64,000 nucleotides of DNA from Streptococcus mitis (GCA_001914195.1 MKYF01000039.1:61330-125329); one strand, 5' to 3'. Shown: positions 26,267 to 36,148, numbered from the stretch's first letter. The notes: a model not told the origin generated them from the letters alone. Numbers and translations: made by a program.

Positions 26267-27328
26267 TTAAATAACTATCAACTCTTTTGGAGCAAGGGTC
26301 AATAATTCACAACCTGTCTCTGTAATCAGGATATCATCCTCGATACGAACACCATATTTGCCTTCGATATAGATACCTGGCTCGTCTGTCAAGGCCATAC
26401 CTGCCTTAATAGTTTCTGTAGAAGTCTGGCTAAAGTATGGTTCCTCATGGATATCCAGTCCAATACCGTGTCCAATACCGTGGGTAAAGTAGTCGCCATA
26501 GCCTGCCTCGATGATAATATCACGAGGAATTTTGTCAAAGTCACGGAAACCTAATCCTGCCTTAGCCTGGTCAATCAAGGCTTGGTTGGCTTTTAGAACT
26601 GTATTGTAAATCTCTGCTTGCTCGTCGCTGATATGCCCCAGATAGATAGTCCGTGTCATATCACTGACATAGTGGTCATAAAGGCAACCGAAGTCCATGG
26701 TAATAGCTTCTCCTAGCTCCACTGGTTTGTGCATTGGATGGGCATGGGGTTTAGAAGAGTTGATACCGCTAGCTAGGATAGTGTCAAAAGACAAGCCAGA
26801 TGCTCCCAACTCACGCATGCGGAAGTCAAGGAAGTTGGCAATCTCAATTTCAGTCTTTCCTGGTTTGATAAAGTCAAGCGCATCGCGGAAAGCTTGGTCT
26901 GAGATAGAACAAGCCTTGCGAATAGCTGCAATCTCCGCTTCATCCTTAATCATTCGAAGACCTTCGACAAACTGAGTTTGTGGAAGCAAGTCAATTCCTT
27001 CAAAGGCTGCCTGCATACGGTGGTAATAAGACACTGAAATCTCATCTTCAAAACCAATTCGAGACAAGCCCATATCCTTAACAATTCCTGCAATGACAGC
27101 CAATTCATCGCGATCTGCTACGATTTCAAAACCACTGGTTTCTTGCTTGGCTGCAATGATATAGCGAGAGTCTGTCACCAAGACCTGACGGTCACGGCTG
27201 ATAAAAACTGTTCCATTTGAACCCCAAAAACCAGTCAAATAATAGACGTTTTTAAGGTTGTTGATAATGATACCATCTAGTTCTTTTTCTTGCATTTTCG
27301 TTAGAAATGCTTGTACACGTTTATTCAT
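26267..27328 (-). CDS. pepP: Xaa-Pro aminopeptidase-type M24 peptidase
   Basis: A 353-residue M24 metallopeptidase that removes N-terminal residues before proline. The N-terminal creatinase-like domain (about 1-125) is followed by the pita-bread catalytic domain. Metal ligands are in [16 protein letters not shown] (about 211-226), [15 protein letters not shown] (about 283-297), TDEPGIY and GVRIEDD. It overlaps the end of uvrA by eight bases (ATGA type), so the two are co-translated. Confidence 0.9.
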   Translation of the reverse strand: MNKRVQAFLTKMQEKELDGIIINNLKNVYYLTGFWGSNGTVFISRDRQVLVTDSRYIIAAKQETSGFEIVADRDELAVIAGIVKDMGLSRIGFEDEISVSYYHRMQAAFEGIDLLPQTQFVEGLRMIKDEAEIAAIRKACSISDQAFRDALDFIKPGKTEIEIANFLDFRMRELGASGLSFDTILASGINSSKPHAHPMHKPVELGEAITMDFGCLYDHYVSDMTRTIYLGHISDEQAEIYNTVLKANQALIDQAKAGLGFRDFDKIPRDIIIEAGYGDYFTHGIGHGIGLDIHEEPYFSQTSTETIKAGMALTDEPGIYIEGKYGVRIEDDILITETGCELLTLAPKELIVI

Positions 27329-30152
27329 GATGTAACTTTCCTTTCAAATACTGTCCTGTGTAGCTGGCTTCATTGGCCGCTACTTCTTCTGGAGTTCCTG
27401 TTGCGATGATGGTTCCACCACCGACACCGCCCTCAGGTCCCAAGTCAATAATATGGTCTGCCGTCTTGATAACATCCAGATTGTGCTCAATGACAAGAAC
27501 TGTATTGCCATCATCGACAAAGCGAGCTAAAACCTTGAGCAAGCGAGCGATATCCTCGGTATGGAGTCCTGTCGTCGGCTCATCCAGAATGTAGAAAGAT
27601 TTTCCTGTCGATCGTTTGTGGAGTTCACTAGCCAGCTTCATACGCTGGGCTTCTCCCCCAGAAAGGGTGGTAGCTGGTTGTCCTAGCGTTACATATCCCA
27701 GTCCCACATCCTTGATGGTCTGAAGTTTACGTTGAATTTTCGGAATATGTTGGAAAAATTCTACCGCATCGTTAACAGTCATGTCCAAGACCTGCGAGAT
27801 ATTTTTTTCCTTGTAGTGAACTTCTAGGGTTTCACTGTTGTAACGGGTCCCGTGGCAAACTTCACAAGCCACATAAACATCTGGCAAGAAGTGCATCTCA
27901 ATCTTGATGATCCCGTCACCTGAGCAGGCTTCACAGCGACCACCCTTGACGTTGAAACTGAAACGCCCCTTCTTGTAGCCTCGAATCTTGGCTTCATTTG
28001 TCTGGGCAAAGAGGTCACGTATATCGTCAAAAACTCCCGTATAGGTAGCTGGGTTGGACCTCGGCGTTCGTCCGATAGGGCTCTGGTCAATATCAATCAA
28101 GCGGTCTACATGCTCAATCCCTGTAATGGTCTTGAATTTACCAGGCTTGTCTGAATTGCGGTTGAGCTTCTGAGCAATAGCTTTTTTGAGAATGCTATTG
28201 ATGAGGGTCGATTTCCCTGAACCTGATACACCTGTCACCGCGATGAATTTTCCTAGTGGGAAGCGAGCCGTGACATTTTGCAGGTTGTTCTCACGCGCTC
28301 CTGTCACCTCGATAAAACGACCATTTCCCACACGGCGCTCGTCTGGCACTGGAATGGCACGTTTGCCTGACAAGTACTGACCTGTGATAGACTTGCTGTT
28401 GCGAGCCACTTGCTTGGGAGTACCTGCAGCAACAATCTCCCCACCAAAAACACCGGCACCGGGACCAACGTCAATCAGATAATCCGCCTCACGCATGGTA
28501 TCTTCGTCGTGTTCCACCACAATGAGTGTATTACCCAAGTCGCGCATCTTTTTGAGACTAGCAATCAGACGGTCATTATCCCTCTGGTGAAGACCGATTG
28601 ACGGCTCGTCTAGAATATAAAGAACACCTGATAAGTTAGAACCAATCTGGGTTGCCAAGCGAATACGCTGACTTTCCCCACCTGAAAGGGTTCCTGCTGA
28701 ACGTGACAGAGTCAGATAGTTTAGACCCACGTTATTAAGGAAGGTCAAGCGGTCCTTGATTTCCTTGAGAATGGGACGAGCAATGATGGCTTCATTTTCA
28801 GAAAGAGTCAACTGACTGACTAATTCCAAGTGATCTGCGATAGGCAGGTCTGAAATTTCTCCGATATGTAGCCCTTGCTGACCACCAACACGGACAGACA
28901 AGGCCTGGTCATTGAGACGATAGCCGTGACAGGTTCCGCAGGTCAGCTCATTCATATAGAGGCGCATCTGGGTGCGGGTGTAGTCGCTGTTTGTCTCGTG
29001 ATAGCGACGCTTGATATTATTGACAACTCCCTCAAAAGGAATGTCGATATCGCGCACGCCACCAAATTCATTCTCATAGTGGAAATGGAATTCCTTGCCA
29101 TCTGAACCGTAAAGAATCAAGTCCTTATCTGCTTCTGACAAGTCCTCAAAAGGAGTATCCATGTCCACTCCAAAGGCTGTCATGGCCTGCTCTAGCATAT
29201 TTGGATAGTAGTTAGATGAGATAGGATTCCAAGGTGCTAGCGCCCCCTCACGTAGCGTTTTGCTGGCATCTGGCACTACTAAATCAGTATCCACTTCCAG
29301 CTTGATGCCCAAACCGTCACACTCACTACAAGAGCCAAAAGGAGCATTGAATGAGAAGAGACGTGGCTCTAACTCTGGAACAGTAAAGCCACAAACCGGA
29401 CAGGCATAATGCTCAGAGAAGAGCAACTCCGAATCGTCCATGGTGTCGATAATGACATATCCTTCTGCGATACGAAGGGCAGCCTCAATGGAATCAAAGA
29501 GACGACTACGAATGCCCTCCTTGATAACGATACGGTCAACCACGACATCAATATTGTGTTGCTTGCTCTTAGATAACTCTGGAACTTCGGTCACATCATA
29601 GACTTCCCCATCCACACGAACACGAACATAACCGTCTTTCTGAACCTTCTCAATAACACTCTTATGTTGGCCTTTTTTCTTGCGGATGATTGGAGCTAAA
29701 ATTTGCAGACGCTGGCGTTCAGGCAACTCCAAAACCTTATCCACGATTTGCTCTACAGAAGAAGCCTTGATAGCTCCATGCCCGTTGATACAGTAAGGTG
29801 TCCCCACACGCGCATAGAGGAGACGCAGATAGTCATTGATTTCAGTCGTTGTTCCAACCGTCGAGCGAGGGTTTTTGCTAGTCGTTTTCTGGTCGATGGA
29901 AATAGCTGGGCTGAGGCCATCAATGGCATCTACATCAGGCTTCTCCATATTTCCCAAAAACTGACGAGCGTAGGCTGACAAACTCTCCACATAGCGACGT
30001 TGTCCCTCCGCATAGAGGGTATCAAAGGCCAGACTGGATTTCCCTGAACCTGACAAGCCAGTCACTACAACCAGCTTATCTCGTGGAATCTCCACATCAA
30101 TATTTTTTAAATTATGGGCACGCGCCCCATGAATGACAATTTTATCTTGCAT
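27321..30152 (-). CDS. uvrA: Excinuclease ABC subunit A
   Basis: A 943-residue UvrA, the damage-recognition ATPase of nucleotide excision repair. Two ABC modules have P-loops [12 protein letters not shown] (about 32-43) and [12 protein letters not shown] (about 640-651) and signatures LSGGESQR and LSGGEAQR. Zinc modules are visible (CPVC...CSEC, and CEAC...CEVC). The ATG at 30152 gives the family length; an 11-codon upstream extension is unlikely. An extended -10 (TGGTATAAT) lies at 30184-30192. Confidence 0.96.
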   Translation of the reverse strand: MQDKIVIHGARAHNLKNIDVEIPRDKLVVVTGLSGSGKSSLAFDTLYAEGQRRYVESLSAYARQFLGNMEKPDVDAIDGLSPAISIDQKTTSKNPRSTVGTTTEINDYLRLLYARVGTPYCINGHGAIKASSVEQIVDKVLELPERQRLQILAPIIRKKKGQHKSVIEKVQKDGYVRVRVDGEVYDVTEVPELSKSKQHNIDVVVDRIVIKEGIRSRLFDSIEAALRIAEGYVIIDTMDDSELLFSEHYACPVCGFTVPELEPRLFSFNAPFGSCSECDGLGIKLEVDTDLVVPDASKTLREGALAPWNPISSNYYPNMLEQAMTAFGVDMDTPFEDLSEADKDLILYGSDGKEFHFHYENEFGGVRDIDIPFEGVVNNIKRRYHETNSDYTRTQMRLYMNELTCGTCHGYRLNDQALSVRVGGQQGLHIGEISDLPIADHLELVSQLTLSENEAIIARPILKEIKDRLTFLNNVGLNYLTLSRSAGTLSGGESQRIRLATQIGSNLSGVLYILDEPSIGLHQRDNDRLIASLKKMRDLGNTLIVVEHDEDTMREADYLIDVGPGAGVFGGEIVAAGTPKQVARNSKSITGQYLSGKRAIPVPDERRVGNGRFIEVTGARENNLQNVTARFPLGKFIAVTGVSGSGKSTLINSILKKAIAQKLNRNSDKPGKFKTITGIEHVDRLIDIDQSPIGRTPRSNPATYTGVFDDIRDLFAQTNEAKIRGYKKGRFSFNVKGGRCEACSGDGIIKIEMHFLPDVYVACEVCHGTRYNSETLEVHYKEKNISQVLDMTVNDAVEFFQHIPKIQRKLQTIKDVGLGYVTLGQPATTLSGGEAQRMKLASELHKRSTGKSFYILDEPTTGLHTEDIARLLKVLARFVDDGNTVLVIEHNLDVIKTADHIIDLGPEGGVGGGTIIATGTPEEVAANEASYTGQYLKGKLHHE

Positions 30153-30183
30153 CTTTGTTCTTTCTAGTCCATTATTGCTTACC

Positions 30184-30192
30184 ATTATACCA
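30184..30192 (-). promoter_or_regulatory. Extended -10 of the uvrA promoter
   Basis: TGGTATAAT on the minus strand 32-40 bases before the uvrA ATG, between the gene and the left attachment repeat of the integrated element. Confidence 0.6.
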
Positions 30193-30215
30193 AAAAAAGT
30201 GAGATTCTATTACCC

Positions 30216-30240
30216 AAAAGGCTGAATTTGTAGTATAATA
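30216..30240 (+). repeat. Left attachment repeat (att core)
   Basis: This 25-bp segment AAAAGGCTGA(A)TTTGTAGTATAATA recurs with two mismatches at 40670-40694. The last 14 bases are identical. It lies between uvrA and the first element sequence and contains a -10-like TATAAT. Confidence 0.8.
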
Positions 30241-30330
30241 AAAAACTTCTTATTTTATGTTTCCTTAGGGCTTCCTAACCCTTATATCACGCGCTTTTTA
30301 ACAAAAATCACTAATATTACTTTTTACTAC

Positions 30331-30364
30331 TTGCTCCCCCAAAGTACGCAAAAAGGGGAGCAAA
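30331..30364 (+). repeat. Inverted pair of integrase arm-type sites at the left end
   Basis: TTGCTCCCCC at 30331-30340 faces GGGGAGCAAA at 30355-30364. The 17-mer GCAAAAAGGGGAGCAAA (30348-30364) is identical to the one just after the integrase stop (40583-40599). Such repeated decamers near both ends are typical arm-binding sites of tyrosine integrases. Confidence 0.7.
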
Positions 30365-30480
30365 AAAGCCCCACAAAAGGGCTAAGATTTGACGAGTTCA
30401 GCAGGCAAGAAACTAGCACGGTCAAACGTGCTTTTTTTATTGCTGGTTGCTGATAGGTATATTATACCATGAAGCGCGTG
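30360..30480. ncRNA. Possible small RNA region at the left end of the element
   Basis: Two convergent terminator hairpins lie here: AGCACG-GTCAAA-CGTGCT with TTTTTTT on the plus strand (30415-30440) and AGCCC-TTTTGT-GGGCT with TTTTTT on the minus strand (30362-30386). A minus-strand extended -10 TGGTATAAT sits at 30461-30475. The plus-strand text TCAGCAGGCAAG (30399-30410) is perfectly complementary to the integrase leader around 39375-39386. No ORF is present. Transcription in either direction is unproven. Confidence 0.4.
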
Positions 30481-30615
30481 GTTTATAAGATTATGACCTC
30501 ACAAAAGCCCCCAGATTCGTTTCTGAGAGCTTCTAGTTTATCCATGGTGTTTTAGTTGTCCAGTACGAAACAAAGCAAAATAAGGGGCGAATATGAAACC
30601 TCAGCCTACATTTGC

Positions 30616-31008
30616 CTACTTATATGCTTCTAGCTCTCCGTTCTGGTGGATTCTCGCAAAGTTTAAGACGGCTATCTGTTTGTATCGGTGGTAGCTAGTG
30701 GAGCTAGTACCTGCCATCTCTACGCATTCACTCATTGTTTTCTTTCTCATATAGCAATAATGGATAATAAAGTATTTTCTGGCTCGTTTGTTCTCTATGC
30801 TGTTGATGTCGTGGGCGAATATCTCCAGCCCCTCACGGATTGCTTTTTCATGCTCACCGCTCAAATTCCACTGATCAGGTAAGACAAGTTTCCAAGCCTC
30901 TTCATCTATCGTAACTTGGTTTTCACTTCCTGCCATCCTCTGGAAACGTAGAAAGTAAGTTATCCGCTCTCTTACGTTCATCATCGTTTTAAACTTATCC
31001 AGCTCCAT
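30616..31008 (-). CDS. ArpU-like phage late transcription regulator
   Basis: A 130-residue protein with a C-terminal helix-turn-helix-like region (KKTMSECVEMAGTSSTSYHRYKQIA-type pattern, about residues 88-112) and the ...YFIIHYCY segment common in ArpU/RinA-type regulators of Gram-positive phages. Its ATG overlaps the stop of the upstream gene (TAATG). It would be the last gene of the element's minus-strand operon and could drive late or packaging-related transcription. Family call is by pattern only. Confidence 0.6.
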   Translation of the reverse strand: MELDKFKTMMNVRERITYFLRFQRMAGSENQVTIDEEAWKLVLPDQWNLSGEHEKAIREGLEIFAHDINSIENKRARKYFIIHYCYMRKKTMSECVEMAGTSSTSYHRYKQIAVLNFARIHQNGELEAYK

Positions 31009-31427
31009 TAGTTCGCTCCTTCCACCTTGCTCAAGTGTTCTATAGCTTCCTGCTTTACTCGATATACTGTAGTCTTTGATTTATCTATTTCCTCAGCAAC
31101 CTGCCAAGCGTCGAGATTATTCAAGTAAAAAAATCTTAGAACAGAACGCTCAAGCGGATTGGCCAGCTTATCGATCAGCCTAGATATTTCCATTCTCTCT
31201 TCAGTAAGTCGCTCAATCCTCTGAAGCGTATCCTCTTTTAGTTTTAGAACACTTATAAGATTGTTCTCAGTCTTGTTCTCTCTGCTCGTCTGCACCCTGC
31301 TATGGCTTAGTGTTGGCTTTTTGATAATACCACACTCCAGGGCTTCCAATTCCAAATATAAGCCTTTAATCTCCTTGTTTATCCACTTAACGCCCTCTAG
31401 TTTTTCTTTTACCTGCTCTAGTGTCAT
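31008..31427 (-). CDS. DUF1492-like sigma-region-4-type protein
   Basis: A 139-residue protein with a coiled N-terminal half (residues 1-90) and a C-terminal sigma-70 region-4-like helix-turn-helix. LERSVLRFFYLNNLDAWQVA and IDKSKTTVYRVKQEAIEHL match the pattern of DUF1492 phage proteins that control late genes. It pairs with the ArpU-like gene through a TAATG overlap. Likely a transcriptional activator of the element. Confidence 0.7.
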   Translation of the reverse strand: MTLEQVKEKLEGVKWINKEIKGLYLELEALECGIIKKPTLSHSRVQTSRENKTENNLISVLKLKEDTLQRIERLTEERMEISRLIDKLANPLERSVLRFFYLNNLDAWQVAEEIDKSKTTVYRVKQEAIEHLSKVEGAN

Positions 31428-32047
31428 GCCTCGGCCTCCTCTATGATATAATATTTTTATCGGAATATCACAAAGGAGTCAGCCCTGTGCTGGCTTTTTT
31501 TCGTTTTCTCTATGTTCGCTCTAGCTTCAAATGCTTTCCCGTGAGAAAAAATGTACAATGACGGTGTGAAGCTCATAGAAGCGCGTGGGGAGGGAGATAG
31601 CCCCCATATCTCCTTATGGTTTGATAAGCAATTAAGGGATGTTTTTATTTCTCTTCTTTCCTTGTCATTCTGCAAGCAATTAAGGCAAGTTATTTCTTTG
31701 CTTATCTGCTTGTCATTCTGCAAGGAGTAAATCCGAAATAAGAGGGCTAAAAACTTCGCTTATCTGCTTATCGTTTCTCAGGGAGTTAAGGAGGGTTATT
31801 ATTACTCTTATCTGCTTGATAAATGATAGGGGAATATAGCCACTTTCTCGGCGTTCGCTCGGAGTTCAACACACATAACCCTGCCATTTGTCAGGCATAT
31901 TTACTGCCACTACCTAACCAAAACCTTACCATTTTTTGGAACGCTCTACTTACTTAAATCCTTGATATATCTAGCTTTTTTAACATTCAAACCGTCTAAT
32001 ATGTAGTATTTGTTCGTTTTGTAAATTGCACACTACTTCATATTGTC
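31428..32047. other. 620-nt region without a convincing gene; minisatellite at its left half
   Basis: An ORF across 31457-31723 starts with TTG and consists mostly of repeat translation, so it is not called. A TATAAT (minus strand, near 31446) lies directly upstream of the DUF1492-like gene. The part 31830-32047 is AT-rich with no ORF, repeat or terminator that I can support. Confidence 0.5.
31613..31820 (-). repeat. Minisatellite of about 50-60 bp units
   Basis: The motif CTTATCTGCTT recurs at 31701, 31760 and 31808 with a degenerate fourth copy near 31650. Each is followed by a TTCTGCAAG/TTTCTCAGG-like segment and GGAGTTAAGG/GCAATTAAGG. On the minus strand the units read AAGCAGATAAG...TTAA(C/T)TC/GC. 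Translation gives repeats such as QNDKQIS and LQNDKERRE, but the frame shifts between units. Confidence 0.65.
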
Positions 32048-32551
32048 TCACAATCTCGAACCATTCATCCAAAATCTATCCCCTTTTTTAGTATACTTCA
32101 AAAACTTCTTATAGTGCTTATGATACCTGTCACGCTTCATATACTTTGGTCTTTCAGGGAAACCATCAAACATATATCCACCACGTCTAGGACTCCACCC
32201 TGGTTCTACCTTTCTAGCTTCCCTAAGCGCAAGCTCCCAGTAATATTGGCAATCCGTTTTACTGCGGTTCAGGGTACTCTTGTGGATATCTAGACAAGTA
32301 CCGCAACTAAAATACAAATACCGTTTATAAAGCAACCTACACCGTCTCCCACAATCAGGGCAAAGAAAGAAATATCGATTACCTCCCTTAGTTCCTGCTA
32401 TTCTGTCTAATTCAAATGACTCTCCACCAAAATCAATCATTAAACTATCCAAATCAATTTCTAAACGTTGACCGTCCAACTCGGCTATACCCTTAGTTAT
32501 TCCTCTCAGCTTCATTGGTTTAGTGATTGTTTCTATTGCTAACTGCTTCAT
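32048..32551 (-). CDS. Zinc-ribbon protein of the element
   Basis: A 167-residue protein with two cysteine pairs, CPDC (about residues 64-67) and CGTC (about 83-86), forming a zinc ribbon between a beta-rich N-terminus and a basic C-terminus rich in Tyr, Lys and Arg (YHKHYKKFLKYTKK). Unknown function; a nucleic-acid role is suggested only by the ribbon and the charge. It lies 82 bases after the 152-residue gene. Confidence 0.65.
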   Translation of the reverse strand: MKQLAIETITKPMKLRGITKGIAELDGQRLEIDLDSLMIDFGGESFELDRIAGTKGGNRYFFLCPDCGRRCRLLYKRYLYFSCGTCLDIHKSTLNRSKTDCQYYWELALREARKVEPGWSPRRGGYMFDGFPERPKYMKRDRYHKHYKKFLKYTKKGDRFWMNGSRL

Positions 32552-32633
32552 TATTTCCCTCTATATGGAAAAACCCAAAACTATTGGGTTCAGTAGTAGT
32601 GAAACCACAAAAAGAGGCAATGCCCCTTTGCTA

Positions 32634-33092
32634 CTATTCTTCACTGAGTAAGCCACTTACTACCACATCACGGACAAATTGAGCTTGTTTTTCTTTGGGT
32701 AGTTGCAAAGCTTCAAGTAAAGACTCTAGAACTTGCTTGTCAGTTCCTGCAATCAACTTCTTAATGATATTCTGGAATTGTCCTTCCAAGTACTCGCAAA
32801 AATGTATCCGCTGTGCTTGTGTCGGCTGCACTGGTACTGGTGAACTATCTGCAATCAGCAAGAAGCAGGCTTCCGCGATTTGGGCGAATAACTTTGCACG
32901 CGCTTCAGGGTGTCTGTATAACTCATAGGCGTTTATGCTGGTGTCTTCCGTTCGGAGCTTCTCACCTAGTTCAATCAGTTTAGGCGTATCTTCAAGACAT
33001 ACTGGTGTTGCATCCGCCATAAAATCGTCACGTTTACGGTTGAGTTCCTCCAGTTCCTGATCTGCCTGTTCAAAGTATATTTGTTCTGTCAT
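32634..33092 (-). CDS. Hypothetical protein of the element, 152 residues
   Basis: A 152-residue acidic, helical protein without recognised domain, signal or membrane helix. MTEQIYFEQADQELEELNRKR begins a probable coiled coil (residues 5-30). It follows the DnaC-like gene by 21 bases and probably belongs to the replication module. A good GGAGGAAT site precedes the ATG. Confidence 0.65.
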   Translation of the reverse strand: MTEQIYFEQADQELEELNRKRDDFMADATPVCLEDTPKLIELGEKLRTEDTSINAYELYRHPEARAKLFAQIAEACFLLIADSSPVPVQPTQAQRIHFCEYLEGQFQNIIKKLIAGTDKQVLESLLEALQLPKEKQAQFVRDVVVSGLLSEE

Positions 33093-33113
33093 GGGATTCC
33101 TCCTTTTCTCTGG

Positions 33114-33938
33114 CTAAAAATTGCGTTTCATCCTCTTGTCTTGGATGTCTGTCATGTTATATACATTCCCCTCTGATCGTTTTCCAATTCGACTGACTAG
33201 CTTATCATTATAGATTCTAGCTAGCTCTTTGCCGTTGTGGTTGGTGTTGATGATAGTTGTTTCCCGCTTATCAAAAACCTTGAAAAGAAAGGTCTGTACC
33301 CAATTATTAGCCTCATCTTTTCGGCTATTCATAACGCTTTCTGTGCCTAGATCATCAATAAAGAGATAGTCAACCTCGGTCAGCAACTTCAAGGCGTCAT
33401 ACTCTGTAAAATCACTCTGTCTATACTGCCAACCTGACTGAATGCGCGTGATAATCTCAGTAATACTGACAAAAAGCACACTCTTAGGCTCATTCCTAGA
33501 CTTATAGCCCTCGTTAATGGCTTTGGCCATAGAATAGCATAAATGACTTTTTCCAGTACCTGGATTGCCCATAATTAGCGTGTTTCCTGTCATACCGTTT
33601 AGGTACTCCTTAGCTTGTTTGATAGCAAACTCCTTGGCCTCGTGTTCCTCTTTTGTCTCGGCTTTGAAAGTGCTAAAAGAGGCCTCTCTCAGCTCATTTG
33701 ATACCGTACTTTCACGCGCTAGCACATCATAGGTTGAAGAGTCCAGATCATGGCCCAGGGCTTTTTCTATGCCCTCTAGCTCCATCTGTTTGATGTTCCC
33801 CCTAGTACATTCCATGCAGTAGGGTGATGTATAACCATCTGGCTTTTTGAATTGTACTAGGTTAATCTGATGGGTTGGGCAAAGCTCATCAGTGACCTTT
33901 ATTTTTTCATTGAGCTGGTCTGTATTCAGTAATTCCAT
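33114..33938 (-). CDS. DnaC/IstB-like helicase-loader ATPase
   Basis: A 274-residue AAA+ protein with Walker A GNPGTGKSHL (about 122-131), Walker B LFIDDLGTE (about 192-200) and sensor NTNHNG. The N-terminus has a zinc-like CPTH...CMEC cluster (residues 19-44). It would load the host replicative helicase at the element's origin, together with the replisome organiser 15 bases upstream. Confidence 0.88.
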   Translation of the reverse strand: MELLNTDQLNEKIKVTDELCPTHQINLVQFKKPDGYTSPYCMECTRGNIKQMELEGIEKALGHDLDSSTYDVLARESTVSNELREASFSTFKAETKEEHEAKEFAIKQAKEYLNGMTGNTLIMGNPGTGKSHLCYSMAKAINEGYKSRNEPKSVLFVSITEIITRIQSGWQYRQSDFTEYDALKLLTEVDYLFIDDLGTESVMNSRKDEANNWVQTFLFKVFDKRETTIINTNHNGKELARIYNDKLVSRIGKRSEGNVYNMTDIQDKRMKRNF

Positions 33939-33953
33939 TGTTTCTCCTCTCCG

Positions 33954-34769
33954 TCAGTAGATAAACGGATCTTGAATATCATCGTCAGACTGACCTTGTT
34001 TCTTTTGCTGAAACAGTCTCTGTTCATCTTCGACTTGTACCATGGTTCTAATACCATTCTGTCTCCAGTTCTTGAGTATTGAATTGATATAGCTAAAAGA
34101 TCGCTTGCCGTTATCTGCAGCCTTGTCTATAGCAATCTTGATAACCTCTAGCTCCATACCGTCAAGAGTGAGATAGTCAGTCAGTATTTGATATTGTTGC
34201 CCATCCATAACCCCTATACGCTTTTGGTAATAGTTAGAAATTTCAGCAGTAGGAGCAGAAGAAGTTTTTTTCTCTATCTCTTCTTCTATCTCTATCTCTT
34301 CTTCTATCTCTATCTCTTTTTCTTTCTCTATCTCTGTCTTACATGTAGTTAACAATGTAAGATTGTCAGATGACATTGTAAGATTTTCCTTTTGTTCTCG
34401 TTGCTGTTTCCGATATTCTCGCATGTATGCTGCTTGGTTGGTTTCCTGCTGTACCAAGGCTTTTGCCTGCGGTAGTTCTGCGTTTTTATCTTCATCAACT
34501 TGTATTAGACCACACTTAGTAAAGTATGCCATGGTCATATCTATATCATCTTCCGATACGTCTAATTTTAGGGCTAACTCTTCCTTGAGATTGTCAAAGT
34601 AACCCTCATAGTATAAAATACAGTCACTTTCTAAGCTCTCTAGCATGAGCCTAATATAAATCACCGTCATAGTGTACCCACCAGGTACCGTTTTTAGTCT
34701 CTTGATAAAAATATTATCAAAAAATTTCTTATCAATTTTTAGCCAAAAATATATTTTAGTTTTTGCCAT
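33954..34769 (-). CDS. Phage-type replisome organiser (origin-binding) protein
   Basis: A 271-residue protein with an N-terminal winged-helix replisome-organiser domain (about residues 1-125, KIYFWLKIDKKFFDNIFIKRL). A Lys/Glu repeat tract follows at about 150-175, and a C-terminal DnaD/DnaB-like region at about 180-260 (KIAIDKAADNGKRSFSYINSIL). It would recognise the origin and recruit the DnaC-like loader. The Glu tract comes from a short tandem repeat in DNA (34270-34335). Confidence 0.82.
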   Translation of the reverse strand: MAKTKIYFWLKIDKKFFDNIFIKRLKTVPGGYTMTVIYIRLMLESLESDCILYYEGYFDNLKEELALKLDVSEDDIDMTMAYFTKCGLIQVDEDKNAELPQAKALVQQETNQAAYMREYRKQQREQKENLTMSSDNLTLLTTCKTEIEKEKEIEIEEEIEIEEEIEKKTSSAPTAEISNYYQKRIGVMDGQQYQILTDYLTLDGMELEVIKIAIDKAADNGKRSFSYINSILKNWRQNGIRTMVQVEDEQRLFQQKKQGQSDDDIQDPFIY

Positions 34770-35037
34770 TCTCCACCCCCATAAACTTCCAGATGTCCGT
34801 AACTTTGTAATAGATTTTCCTAGTATCTTCTAGTGGGGGCTGGTATCGTCTTAGCCCTGCTTTTTCCCACTTTTGGAGTGTCATATATTTTATATCTAAC
34901 TCGTCCATGACTTCCTGGGCTGATATTAAACCTGTCAGTCGTGGTTTGACTGTATCACGCGCTTCCAGGTATCTTTCCACTACCTCCAGAATGCCATGCG
35001 CTAGGTCTTGCTCACTTTCTCGGCTTAGGCTAAACAT
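34756..35037 (-). CDS. Helix-turn-helix protein, MerR/excisionase-like
   Basis: A 93-residue protein whose centre LISAQEVMDELDIKYMTLQKWEKAGL (about residues 37-62) is a MerR-type helix-turn-helix of the kind found in excisionases and phage regulators. It overlaps the next gene by 14 bases. It could be Xis or a replication-module regulator; the sequence alone does not decide. Confidence 0.65.
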   Translation of the reverse strand: MFSLSRESEQDLAHGILEVVERYLEARDTVKPRLTGLISAQEVMDELDIKYMTLQKWEKAGLRRYQPPLEDTRKIYYKVTDIWKFMGVENGKN

Positions 35038-35371
35038 ATCCGCCCACCTCCTTCAAGGTTTCTTTGTAGCTCTCTAAATCAGCATTTAAAAGGACAGTTA
35101 GGCGTTTCTGTTCTTCCTGTACTTGGTTATAGAATGCTTTTGCTCCGTCCAGTAACTCCTCTTTGTTAGCAGGGATAAAATATCCTCTAAATGTCCCATG
35201 GCGAACCCCAACAATAGGAACACTATGGCGCGTGATTAGACGGCTGATAATATCTTGCACGGTTCTTTCTGCTAGCTTAGTGATCAGGCTGATTTCTGCC
35301 CCTGTTATGGAGTTTTCAGCCCCTACCTTGATTAGTCTTAATACTCGTTTGTCATTCTCTGATAGACTCAT
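35030..35371 (-). CDS. Winged-helix protein of the element
   Basis: A 113-residue protein with an N-terminal winged helix (about residues 5-70: VLRLIKVGAENSITGAEIS, LAERTVQDIISRL) and a helical tail. Similar short proteins precede replication genes in streptococcal satellites and phages. Overlaps both neighbours slightly (8 and 4 bases), consistent with one operon. Confidence 0.65.
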   Translation of the reverse strand: MSLSENDKRVLRLIKVGAENSITGAEISLITKLAERTVQDIISRLITRHSVPIVGVRHGTFRGYFIPANKEELLDGAKAFYNQVQEEQKRLTVLLNADLESYKETLKEVGGYV

Positions 35372-35583
35372 TCAGTGCCTCCGTAAACTCTTACCCCTGC
35401 AAGCTGGATATATCGCCCATATTCAGGGTTTAAATCCTCGCTAGGTGTTTCTATCGTCTGTTGGTTTTCTCGCTCAAATTGGGCGCTTTTTTTGCGGTCT
35501 CGGTGGTTTAGATAAAGCAGTAAGCCAATCAGTACCACCATAGAGATTACCGCCTGTGTATTGGTCAAATCTAATTCATTCAT
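35368..35583 (-). CDS. Small single-span membrane protein
   Basis: A 71-residue protein with one hydrophobic helix at about residues 10-26 (AVISMVVLIGLLLYLN) followed by HRDRKK and a polar tail, suggesting N-out/C-in insertion. No domain is recognised. It overlaps the winged-helix gene by four bases. Small membrane proteins of prophages sometimes act in superinfection exclusion, but nothing here shows that. Confidence 0.6.
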   Translation of the reverse strand: MNELDLTNTQAVISMVVLIGLLLYLNHRDRKKSAQFERENQQTIETPSEDLNPEYGRYIQLAGVRVYGGTE

Positions 35584-35584
35584 G

Positions 35585-35785
35585 TCATGCCCTCGCTTTA
35601 TAGTTCTTGATGTAGTCCACTTGATCAGTTCGCTCCATCTTCAGGAAGTCTTCCACCTCTTCGGTGCTTACTTTTCGATCTACAAAATCAGCAATAAACT
35701 GGAAGAGGTTCGGATTTCTCTCCTTGATTTCAGCCATTTGTTTATCAAATTCTGCTTGTGTCATATTGTTTAGGTCTAGTGTCAT
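35585..35785 (-). CDS. Hypothetical small acidic protein, 66 residues
   Basis: A 66-residue soluble protein, MTLDLNNMTQAEFDKQMAE..., likely helical. No domain recognised. It overlaps the 97-residue gene upstream by four bases (ATGA), indicating coupled translation in the element's main operon. Confidence 0.6.
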   Translation of the reverse strand: MTLDLNNMTQAEFDKQMAEIKERNPNLFQFIADFVDRKVSTEEVEDFLKMERTDQVDYIKNYKARA

Positions 35786-36072
35786 TGCATTGCCTCCAGC
35801 TCTTTAGCGTTGTCATTGTTCAAAAGCAAAAATGCTATTTCATTTAGACGATCGTATAGCTTTTCATTCTGGGCGTATGCTGTATCAGTGTATTTTTTAG
35901 CAAGCCATAAGAACGTGGTTGTATCTTTCTGTAGTGCAAACTCAAGCCCTTCAAGAGCTAGGTTATTCATTTCTAAAACATTCATGATGTCGGTTAATTC
36001 GTTCCCTAATTCTGCTAGTTTCTTAGCCGATAATAGAACTTGTTGGCTTGATGTTGCTTTTTTTGTTGTCAT
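35782..36072 (-). CDS. Hypothetical helical protein, 96-97 residues
   Basis: The ATG at 36072 with AGAGGT upstream gives MTTKKATSSQQVLLS...; the open frame extends further upstream through repeat DNA, which is unlikely to be translated. The protein is helical and acidic, with no known domain. It is the first gene after the three tandem hairpins and may be the first of the replication operon. Confidence 0.6.
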   Translation of the reverse strand: MTTKKATSSQQVLLSAKKLAELGNELTDIMNVLEMNNLALEGLEFALQKDTTTFLWLAKKYTDTAYAQNEKLYDRLNEIAFLLLNNDNAKELEAMQ

Positions 36073-36148
36073 GTTTTTTACCTCTTTTTCTATCTTTTTA
36101 TACTTGCCACGATGGCTTTTTAATGCTTTTTTTCTTGTACTGAAGTTC

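Noticed and set aside
31457..31723. 88-codon ORF in the satellite
   Set aside because: Starts with TTG, consists mostly of translated minisatellite, and neighbouring repeat units are in other frames.
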